The notes beneath the pieces are model-generated. The model did no database searches. It was not told the origin of the DNA and saw nothing but the letters and a program-made list of their open reading frames with translations. Of a stretch of 64,000 nucleotides of DNA, positions 57,959 to 64,000 are shown piece after piece. How positions within the stretch are numbered: the first letter of the stretch is position 1; every line of letters begins with the position of its first letter. The translations under genes were made by a program, and so were the position numbers. Location of the stretch: positions 1,268,702 through 1,332,701 of the forward strand of contig CAWHDH010000017.1 in the NCBI GenBank assembly GCA_963828075.1, given 5' to 3'. Origin of the DNA: JACCYI01 sp963828075 (GTDB lineage Bacteria > Actinomycetota > Thermoleophilia > Solirubrobacterales > Solirubrobacteraceae).

Positions 57959-59947
57959 ATGAGCTCCCCTCGCCTGCCCGAGCGCGATCGTCCCTGGATG
58001 ATGCGCACCTACGCGGGCCACTCGACCGCCACGAAGTCCAACGAGTTGTACCGGCGCAACCTGGCCAAGGGACAGACGGGGCTCTCGATCGCGTTCGACC
58101 TGCCGACGCAGACGGGCTATGACGCCGACCACGAGCTCGCCCGCGGCGAGGTCGGCAAGGTGGGCGTCCCGGTCGCGCATCGGGGCGACATGGCGGCGCT
58201 GCTCGACGGCATCCCGCTCGACCGGATGAACACGTCGATGACGATCAACGCCACGGCGGCGTGGCTGCTGGCGCTCTACGTCGTGGCGGCGGAGGAGGCC
58301 GGCGTCGAGGCATCGGCGCTCCAGGGGACGACCCAGAACGACATCATCAAGGAGTACCTCTCGCGCGGGACATACGCGTTCCCGCCCGCGCCGTCGATGC
58401 GGCTGATCGCCGACATGGTCGCCTACACGGTCGACGACGTCCCGAAGTGGAACCCGGTCAACATCTGCTCGTACCACCTGCAGGAGGCGGGCGCGACGCC
58501 GGTGCAGGAGATCGCCTACGCGATGTCGACGGCGATCGCGGTGCTCGACGAGGTGCGCGAGCGCGTCGACCAATCGCTGATGGGCCGGGTGTTCGGCCGC
58601 ATCTCGTTCTTCGTCAACGCGGGCGTCCGGTTCGTCGAGGAGCACGCCAAGCTGCGGGCGATGTCGATCCTGTGGGACGAGCTGGGCCGCGAGCGCTACG
58701 AGGTCGTCGACGACAAGCACCGGCTGTTCCGCTACGGCGTCCAGGTGAACTCGCTCGGGCTCACCGAGGCCCAGCCGGAGAACAACGTCCAGCGGATCGT
58801 GCTCGAGGCGCTCGCCGTGACGCTCGGGCGCAATGCCCGCGCCCGCGCGCTCCAGCTCCCGGCCTGGAACGAGGCGCTCGGCCTGCCGCGGCCATGGGAC
58901 CAGCAGTGGTCGCTGCGCATCCAGCAGGTCCTCGCCTACGAGACCGACCTGCTCGAGTACCCCGACATCTTCGAGGGCTCCAAGGTCATGGACGGCCTGG
59001 TCGCCGAGCTGCTCGAGGGCGCGCGCGCCGAGATCGCGCGCGTCGCCGAGCAGGGCGGCGCCGTCGAGGCGGTCCCGTACATGAAGGCGGCGCTCGTCGA
59101 GTCGCACCGCGAGCGGATCGGGCGCATCGAGGCCGGCGAGCAGATCGTCGTCGGTCAGAACCGCTTCACCGAGACCGAGCCGTCCCCGCTCACCGGCGAC
59201 GGGGAGGGCGGGATCCTGGTCGTCGATCCCGGCGTCGAGGCGGAGGCGGTGGAGGCGCTCGCCGCGTGGCGGGCGTCGCGGGACGCCGGCGCGGTCGCGG
59301 CGGCGCTCGCCGAGCTGGCCCGGGTGGCGGAGACCGACGAGAACATCATGCCCGCCACGATCGCCGCCGCCCGCGCCGGGGCGACGACGGGCGAGTGGTC
59401 CCAGACGCTGCGCGACACGTTCGGCTCCTACCGGGCCCCGACCGGCGTCGGCGAGGCCGCCGCGCCCGCGCCGACCGAGGACACCGCCGAGGTGCGCGAC
59501 GAGGTCGGCCGCATCGGCGAGGCGCTGGGCCGCAACCTGAAGATCCTCGTCGGCAAGCCCGGCCTCGACGGCCACTCCAACGGCGCCGAGCAGATCGCGG
59601 TCCGCGCGCGCGACTGCGGGATGGAGGTCGTCTACGAGGGCATCCGGCTGACGCCCTCCCAGATCGCCCGCTCGGCCGTCGACGAGGGCGTCCACGTCAT
59701 CGGGCTCTCCATCCTGTCCGGATCCCATCGCGAGCTGATCCCCGACGTCGTGGCCGCGTTGCGCGAGGCCGGCGGCGAGGACATCCCGATCGTCGTCGGC
59801 GGGATCATCCCGGACGCCGACGTGGCGCCGCTCAAAGAGGCCGGCGTGGCGGCCGTCTACACGCCGAAGGACTTCGAGCTCTCGCGGATCATGCGCGACA
59901 TCGTCGCCCTGGTGGCCGAGCGCAACGGGGTGGCCGAGCCCGCCTGA
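57959..59947 (+). CDS. meaA: B12-dependent acyl-CoA mutase, ethylmalonyl-CoA mutase (MeaA) type
   Basis: This 662-residue single-chain mutase has the (beta/alpha)8 substrate domain (RTYAGHSTATKSNELYRRNL, GLSIAFDLPTQTGYDADHEL, MNTSMTINATAAWLLALYVV, QGTTQNDIIKEYLSRGTYAF). The C-terminal cobalamin domain carries DxHxxG (KPGLDGHSNGAEQIA). It is shorter than typical MutB (about 720) and matches the MeaA/Ecm group in length and in the ARGEVGKVGVPVAH segment. It would convert ethylmalonyl-CoA to methylsuccinyl-CoA after Ccr. A methylmalonyl-CoA mutase role cannot be fully excluded from sequence. Confidence 0.87.
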   Translation: MSSPRLPERDRPWMMRTYAGHSTATKSNELYRRNLAKGQTGLSIAFDLPTQTGYDADHELARGEVGKVGVPVAHRGDMAALLDGIPLDRMNTSMTINATAAWLLALYVVAAEEAGVEASALQGTTQNDIIKEYLSRGTYAFPPAPSMRLIADMVAYTVDDVPKWNPVNICSYHLQEAGATPVQEIAYAMSTAIAVLDEVRERVDQSLMGRVFGRISFFVNAGVRFVEEHAKLRAMSILWDELGRERYEVVDDKHRLFRYGVQVNSLGLTEAQPENNVQRIVLEALAVTLGRNARARALQLPAWNEALGLPRPWDQQWSLRIQQVLAYETDLLEYPDIFEGSKVMDGLVAELLEGARAEIARVAEQGGAVEAVPYMKAALVESHRERIGRIEAGEQIVVGQNRFTETEPSPLTGDGEGGILVVDPGVEAEAVEALAAWRASRDAGAVAAALAELARVAETDENIMPATIAAARAGATTGEWSQTLRDTFGSYRAPTGVGEAAAPAPTEDTAEVRDEVGRIGEALGRNLKILVGKPGLDGHSNGAEQIAVRARDCGMEVVYEGIRLTPSQIARSAVDEGVHVIGLSILSGSHRELIPDVVAALREAGGEDIPIVVGGIIPDADVAPLKEAGVAAVYTPKDFELSRIMRDIVALVAERNGVAEPA

Positions 59948-59963
59948 GCGGGCTCGCGGCGCG

Positions 59964-61283
59964 GTGCCGGCCGTGCGCGCTGCCGTCGCCGTCAGCGTCG
60001 TCGCTCTGCTTCTGCTCGGCGGGTGTGATCGCTCGTCGAAGGCGCCGGCGGCCGCGTCCCCGGCGGCTCGGGCGCAGAGTCCCGCTCCGTCGTCCTCCGA
60101 GCCGTTCGCCGAGCTCCGCGCGCTCGCCGAGCTGACCGGGCGCCACGGCGGGACGCGGGTCGCCGGCGGCCCGGGCTACGCGGCGGCGACCGACCTCGTC
60201 GAGCAGCGGCTTCGCGCAGCGGGCTGGCGGGTGCGGCGCCAGCCGGTGAGGTTCCCGTACTTCGACGAGCGCTCCCCGCCCCGCCTGGCGCTTCGAGGCG
60301 GCCGCACGTTCCGGGCCGGGACCGACATCAACACGATGCTGTACTCGGGCAAGGGCTCGGTGACGGGCACCGTGCGGCCGGTCCGGCTGCGCTTCGGCTC
60401 GGAGACGGACTCGGGCTGCCGGCGCGGCGACTTCGCCGGGCTGCGCCGCGACGAGGTGGCGCTGATCGGGCGCGGCGTCTGCCGGGCCGAGACCAAGGCA
60501 CGCCACGCCGCAGCCGCCGGGGCGGCGGCCGCTTTGATCGCGAACGACGGGCGCCCCGGGCACCGGGACGCGATCCCGGCCACCCTCGTCGCTCCGGGCA
60601 TCGACATCCCGGTGCTGGCACTGAGCACGGACGCCGGCCGGGCGCTGGCAAAGGCCGCGGGCCGCCGCGTGCGCGTCCGGGTCGACGCCGTCTCCGAGCG
60701 CCGCTCCGCCGACAACCTGATCGCCGACAGCCCGCGCCCCGCGCGCCGCGTCGTCATGGCCGGCGCGCACCTCGACTCGGTCGGGCAGGGACCAGGGATC
60801 AACGACGACGGGAGTGGCGTCGCGGCGCTGCTCGCGGCCGCCGAGCGCCTGCGCGACGTGCGAGGCGCGCGGCTCGGGTTCTGGGCCGCGGAGGAGCTGG
60901 GTCTGTACGGCTCGCGCCGCTACGTCCGGGAGCTCTCGCGGGCTGAGCGGCGGGCGATCCGCGCCTACGTGAACCTCGACATGGTCGGCTCTCCGCATCC
61001 GAAGGCGTTCTTCTACGCCGGCGGCGCCGAGGTCGGGGCCGCGCTCGGGCGCGCGCTCCGCCGCGCCGGCCGGCGTCCGGTGCGCACGGGGACGGACGAG
61101 GGCTCCGACCACGTCCCGTTCATGCGGGCGGGCATCGCCGTCGGCGGCCTGTTCACCGGGGCCGGCCGCCCCTACGACCTCTGCTACCACCAGGCGTGCG
61201 ACACGCTCGACAACGTCGACCGCGAGGTGCTCGACGACATGACCGACGCGGCGGTCTCGACGCTGCGCGACCTGGCGGACTAG
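59964..61283 (+). CDS. Lipoprotein M28-family aminopeptidase with PA domain
   Basis: This 439-residue protein begins at GTG 59964 with a lipoprotein signal (VVALLLLGGCDRSSKAP, lipobox Cys 21). A Ser/Pro/Ala linker follows, then an inserted PA domain (about 130-225; IGRGVCRAETKARHAAAAGA). The zinc peptidase catalytic set is complete: AGAHLDSVGQGPGINDDGSG (His, Asp), AAEELGLYGSRRY (Glu), VNLDMVGSPHP (Asp) and CYHQACDTLDN (His). It should release N-terminal residues from peptides outside the cell membrane. It starts 16 bases after the mutase gene, but a functional link is not obvious. Confidence 0.9.
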   Translation: MPAVRAAVAVSVVALLLLGGCDRSSKAPAAASPAARAQSPAPSSSEPFAELRALAELTGRHGGTRVAGGPGYAAATDLVEQRLRAAGWRVRRQPVRFPYFDERSPPRLALRGGRTFRAGTDINTMLYSGKGSVTGTVRPVRLRFGSETDSGCRRGDFAGLRRDEVALIGRGVCRAETKARHAAAAGAAAALIANDGRPGHRDAIPATLVAPGIDIPVLALSTDAGRALAKAAGRRVRVRVDAVSERRSADNLIADSPRPARRVVMAGAHLDSVGQGPGINDDGSGVAALLAAAERLRDVRGARLGFWAAEELGLYGSRRYVRELSRAERRAIRAYVNLDMVGSPHPKAFFYAGGAEVGAALGRALRRAGRRPVRTGTDEGSDHVPFMRAGIAVGGLFTGAGRPYDLCYHQACDTLDNVDREVLDDMTDAAVSTLRDLAD

Positions 61284-61544
61284 CACGTTGCGGCGCGGCG
61301 GACGAACATCATCGGGTGAGGGAAAGAATCGCGTCGCTCGAGGTCGACAGCGGTGGGGCGCTGAACGGCCGGGTGCGCCGGCGAATCGCGAGACGTGCCG
61401 AAGGTTCCCGTGCGGTTCCCCGGGTACGTCGAGGGCATGTGGATCGCGGAGTTCTTTTCGGGTCTTCTCTACGGCGTTCGCGAGCCAGCGACCAGCACCA
61501 AGTGGCGGCGGCCCATAGTGGTGCTCCTACAGCGTGGACGCCGC

Positions 61545-61690
61545 AAGCCTCGTTGCCGGTCCCCGCGGCGGTGAACTGCGGTCACCGAGAAGCGGTATGG
61601 GCGTCAGCGGTGACGTCAGCCACCCCCATGCGCCGTCGCCGCCGCGCATGGGGGTGGTTGGGGGCGTCATAGGCCTCGAACCACCCCCAT
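61545..61690 (+). repeat. Copy C of the dispersed palindromic repeat (three arms)
   Basis: The left block CAAGCCTCGTTGCCGGTC and GAACTGCGGTCACCGAG match copy B at the same spacing. Arms are CCACCCCCATGCGC (61620-61633), GCGCATGGGGGTGG (61644-61657, a perfect 14-bp stem with a 10-base loop) and AACCACCCCCATGC (61679-61692), which can pair instead with the second arm. The fourth arm of copy B is missing. Confidence 0.78.
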
Positions 61691-61766
61691 GCTGCTGAGC
61701 GCGTGAACCCGGCGGCCCAGAACTCCACCGCAGCTCGTGGACTGTTTCCAAAGGACAGGCGATTTG

Positions 61767-61783
61767 AAGGGGTCAGACCCCTT
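61767..61783. repeat. 17-bp palindrome AAGGGGTC-A-GACCCCTT
   Basis: This is a perfect 8-base inverted repeat with a single central base, located 17 bases from the point where similarity to ECF41 sigma factors ends. A weaker version (GGGTCTGACCCC) occurs at 26878. Palindromes of this kind are widespread short interspersed sequences in bacteria; a link to sequence mobility is inferred only. Confidence 0.6.
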
Positions 61784-61799
61784 GCGTCGGGTTGACTCA

Positions 61800-62550
61800 A
61801 GGGCCGGCCGTCAGGCCCGCGCGCAAGGCAGCCCGGCTGGCCGTTGACGAGGACGGGCTCGAGCGTGATGCCCCACTCGACGGCCTTGCCGTAGAAGGCG
61901 CTCAGCGCCCGCGCGACCTGCGGGCCGCCGACCATCGGCCGCGGGATCGCGCGCGCCTTGCCGCCGCCGTCGCCGATGAGGACCGCGTCGTGGGCCAGCA
62001 GCGCGACGAGGCCGTCCATGCTGCCCTCGCGCGCGGCGCGCAGGAATCGCGCGGCGAGCGCGTGGCGCTGCTCGGGATCGGGGTCGAAGCGCGGCCGCTC
62101 GTCGGCGATCCGCCGGCGGGCGCGGCTCAGGATCTGGCGGCAGGTGACCTCGGACTTGCCCACGATCCCGGCGATGTCCGCGAAGGCGTAGTCGAAGGCC
62201 TCGCGCAGGACGAGGACGGCCCGCTCGTCCGGCGTCAGCCGCTCGAGCAGCGCCAGGAACGCGAGCGAGACGGTCTCGTCGTCCTCGACGCGCCGGAGAC
62301 CCTCGTCCTCGACGAGCGGCTCGGGCAGCTATGAGCCGACGGACGTCTCGCGCCGGACCCTCGCAGCGCAGGAGGTCGATCGCCAGCCGCGTGGCGACCG
62401 TGGTGACGAACGCCTCGGGGTTCTCGACGCCGGCCGCCGCGTGGAGCCGCAGCAGGCCTCCTGCGCGACGTCCTCGGCTTCGGTCGCGCTGCCGAGCATC
62501 CGGTACGCGACGGCGAACGCGAGCGCCCGCACAGCCTCGGTCGAGCTCAC
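61800..62550 (-). pseudogene. ECF41-type (SigJ-like) sigma factor, multiply disrupted
   Basis: Starting from GTG 62550, region 2 reads ALAFAVAYRMLGSATEAEDV in one frame. A single-base loss near 62458 moves QEALLRLHAAAGVENPEAFV and TTVATRLAIDLLR to another frame, and a second indel near 62385 restores the first. There, a TAG (62329-62331) replaces the Trp of the ECF41 WLPEP motif (reads RETSVGS-stop-LPEPLVED). Region 4 (ALLERLTPDERAVLVLREAF, VGKSEVTCRQILSRARRRIA) and most of the SnoaL-like extension (GSMDGLVALLAHDAVLIGDG, ALSAFYGKAVEWGITLEPVL) follow. Similarity ends at LVNGQPGCLARGPDGRP beside a palindrome, so the C-terminal part, which carries the regulatory NPDKL-type motif in this group, is lost. 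As written it cannot make a working sigma factor. Confidence 0.85.
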
Positions 62551-62551
62551 C

Positions 62552-62578
62552 TGTCACAGGCTGGCACAGTGCCCCGTC
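62552..62578 (+). promoter_or_regulatory. ECF41-type promoter, TGTCACA-N16-CGTC
   Basis: TGTCACA (62552-62558), 16 bases, then CGTC (62575-62578) is an exact match to the promoter motif known for ECF41 sigma factors and their linked COE genes. The epimerase ATG follows eight bases after CGTC, so the transcript would be nearly leaderless. The divergent sigma gene begins two bases from the -35 element. Confidence 0.8.
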
Positions 62579-62586
62579 GAAGGGGC

Positions 62587-63517
62587 ATGGACATCTTCCT
62601 CGCAGGCGCGACCGGGGCGGCGGGTCACGCGCTCATCCCCCTCCTGGTCAAACGCGGCCATCACGTCACCGGCACGACGCGCACCCCGGCCAAGGCGGAG
62701 ACGATCCGGGCGCTCGGTGGCGAAGCCGTCGTCGTCGACGGCCTGGACCGCGCCGCGGTCATCGACGCGGTCGCCCGCGCGAAGCCGGACGCAATCGTCC
62801 ACCAGATGACCGCCCTGTCCGGGCTCAGCGACCTGCGCCGGTTCGAGCGTGGGTTCGCGACGACGAACCGGCTGCGGACCGAGGGCACCGAGCACCTCCT
62901 CGAGGCGGCACGGGCGGCCGGCATGCCACGGGTCCTCGCCCAGAGCTTCGCCGGCTGGCGGTTCGCGCGGACGGGCGGCGCGGTCAAGAGCGAGGACGAT
63001 CCGCTGGACCCCGACCCGCCGCGGCAGCTGCGCACGACGCTCGCCGCGATCCGCCACCTCGAACACGCGGTCACCGGTGCCGGCGGCGTGGTGCTGCGCT
63101 ACGGCAGGTTCTACGGCCCCGGCACCGGCATCGCGCCCGGCGGTGAGCAGTGGCAGGCGATCCACTCGCGGAAGTTCCCGGTGGTCGGGGACGGCGGCGG
63201 CGTGTGGTCCTTCGCGCACGTGGACGACGTCGCGGGCGCCACGGTCGCCGCGCTGGAGAACTGGACGCCGGGCGAGATCTACAACGTCTGTGACGACGAG
63301 CCGGCGCCGGTCCGGGAGTGGTTGCCGGCGCTCGCCGAGCTGATCGGCGCGCCGCCGCCGCGGCAGGTCCCGCGCTGGGTCGCGCGGGCGCTCGGCGCGC
63401 ACGTCGTGACGATGATGTGCGAGTCGCGCGGTGCGTCGAACGCCAAGGCCCGCGCGGCGCTGGGCTCCAGAGCACGCGACCTGGCGCGAGGGCTTCGCGG
63501 AGCTGGCGGCGACGTGA
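62587..63517 (+). pseudogene. NAD-dependent epimerase/dehydratase (ECF41-linked COE protein) with a 3' frameshift
   Basis: This extended-SDR protein of about 310 residues starts at ATG 62587. The Rossmann loop is MDIFLAGATGAAGHALIPLL. LAQSFAGWRFARTGG and LRYGRFYGPGTGIAPGGEQW replace the usual YxxxK region, as in the COE epimerases. FPVVGDGGGVWSFAHVDDVA and GEIYNVCDDEPAPVREWLPA are conserved. Near 63466, after KARAALG, the frame shifts: the expected ending ATWREGFAELAAT with TGA at 63515-63517 lies in another frame, while the starting frame has no stop before the window ends. Two (or five) missing bases would explain it. Only the last 15-20 residues are affected, so the lesion is likely recent or a sequencing error. 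Confidence 0.82.
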
Positions 63518-63519
63518 GT

Positions 63520-64000
63520 TCACAGCCACAGGCGCCGGCGTTGGGCCTCGAAGGCCTCAGGCGCCGCCGAGGCCTCGGCCAGCGCCGCGCGGCCGTCCTC
63601 CGACGTGCCCGTGTAGCGCAGCTCGCCGGGGCCGAGCCAGCGGCTGAACGCCGCCCGGTAGGCGTCGGCCCGCTCGCGATTGCGCCCGAGGTCGGCCGGG
63701 ACGGGGTGCCACGCGCGGCCGTAGCGCGGCCACCGCGCACCGCCGCCCACCGGCCGGGAGACGACGTAGCGGTGGCCGTCGGCGGGGCTGACGGCATCCT
63801 CGAGCGCGATGCAGAACGCCTCGTTCTCCGCCGGATCGCCGGCCGGCAGGCCGCAGCGCACGTAGCCGCCGGCCCGCGGCTGCCAGGCGAGGCTCGCGTG
63901 CGCCTGGTCGCCGATCGCGTCGAGGGCGAGCAGGGCGTCGGCGACGGCGCGGGCCGCGCGTTCGAGCGGCAGGACGGCCGGGAAGCGGCGGCCGCGCCGT
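63520..64000 (-). CDS. C-terminal part of a larger unrecognised protein (5' end outside window)
   Basis: A leftward frame enters from the right edge and stops at 63520, two bases from the corrected epimerase stop. It reads LERAARAVADALLALDAIGD, AHASLAWQPRAGGYVRCGLP, AENEAFCIALEDAVSPADGH, RYVVSRPVGGGARWPRYGRA and LGPGELRYTGTSEDGRAALA. Codon usage is coding-like from the edge onward, so the in-frame GTG at 63861 is probably internal. The pattern resembles the tail of some large actinobacterial helicase-like proteins, but I cannot assign it safely. Confidence 0.6.
   Translation of the reverse strand, partial: RRGRRFPAVLPLERAARAVADALLALDAIGDQAHASLAWQPRAGGYVRCGLPAGDPAENEAFCIALEDAVSPADGHRYVVSRPVGGGARWPRYGRAWHPVPADLGRNRERADAYRAAFSRWLGPGELRYTGTSEDGRAALAEASAAPEAFEAQRRRLWL

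Larger units (their letters stand above)
61284..61799. other. Non-coding region with palindromic repeats between peptidase and broken sigma gene
   Basis: About 260 bases after the peptidase gene are featureless apart from a 59-codon open frame (61395-61574, starting GTG, containing GMWIAEFFSGLLYGVREPAT) that has mixed codon bias and no ribosome-binding site. From 61545 come copy C of the dispersed repeat and then a GGGGTCAGACCCC palindrome, which abuts the truncated end of the sigma pseudogene. An ORF that runs from the pseudogene through these repeats to 61582 is a by-product. Confidence 0.55.

Noticed and set aside
57959..59947. Methylmalonyl-CoA mutase large subunit (MutB)
   Set aside because: The protein is shorter and its segments match the MeaA/ethylmalonyl-CoA mutase group better; ccr nearby supports this.
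61395..61574. 59-codon frame with GMWIAEFFSGLLYGVREP
   Set aside because: Mixed third-position bias, no ribosome-binding site, and its end runs into repeat copy C; kept only as a note in the region entry.
61582..61800. Apparent extension of the sigma factor frame across the repeats
   Set aside because: It is a read-through into repeat DNA with no resemblance to the sigma C-terminus.

Overview
The window is a high-GC, gene-dense chromosomal segment from an aerobic actinobacterium. Complete coenzyme F420 synthesis genes, an F420-dependent glucose-6-phosphate dehydrogenase homologue, a GlnR-type nitrogen regulator, GTG/TTG starts and many ATGA/GTGA overlaps all support this. The style resembles Thermoleophilia/Solirubrobacterales, but that placement is inference. 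No rRNA, tRNA, CRISPR array or insertion-sequence transposase was seen.

Layout. (1) 1-15,991: a branched-chain amino acid ABC transporter, damaged at livM/livK, then acyl-CoA catabolism: acyl-CoA ligase, frameshifted acyl-CoA dehydrogenase, acetoacetyl-CoA synthetase, acyl-CoA carboxylase carboxyltransferase, 3-hydroxyacyl-CoA dehydrogenase, enoyl-CoA hydratase and HMG-CoA lyase. Together these fit leucine/isovalerate breakdown. (2) 16,046-17,834: cofD/fbiA and an SDR, followed by a structured non-coding gap. (3) 18,379-30,703: nitrogen assimilation. A three-module nitrate reductase, nirB and nirD run leftward with two further genes; a glutamine-synthetase-like gene, glnR and narK run rightward. 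GlnR-box-like arrays with an 11-bp period lie in front of both the reductase and narK. (4) 30,700-36,240: an F420-dependent dehydrogenase and fbiC-cofC-cofE. (5) 36,233-49,882: a FIST / GAF-GGDEF-EAL pair, ECF sigma plus HxlR regulator, PhoD-like phosphatase, a ThiY-like lipoprotein, an M24 peptidase operon, YgfZ, a DEDDh/GIY-YIG nuclease and a CorA homologue. (6) 49,849-61,283: TetR-controlled hydrolase, crotonyl-CoA carboxylase/reductase, regulators, a DHA2 efflux pump, ClpS, and an ethylmalonyl-CoA-mutase-like protein. Ccr and the mutase together suggest an ethylmalonyl-CoA pathway. (7) 61,284-64,000: a broken ECF41-type sigma gene, divergent from an epimerase gene that still carries a textbook ECF41 promoter.

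Two themes deserve attention. First, a family of dispersed palindromic repeats (core GGGGGTGGTTGAC) occurs three times in intergenic DNA. Second, the window has an unusual number of lesions: a livM-livK chimera, an internal deletion in a transporter, frameshifts in two metabolic genes, a headless AraC gene and a multiply broken sigma factor. Whether these are real decay or assembly error cannot be decided from the sequence alone.
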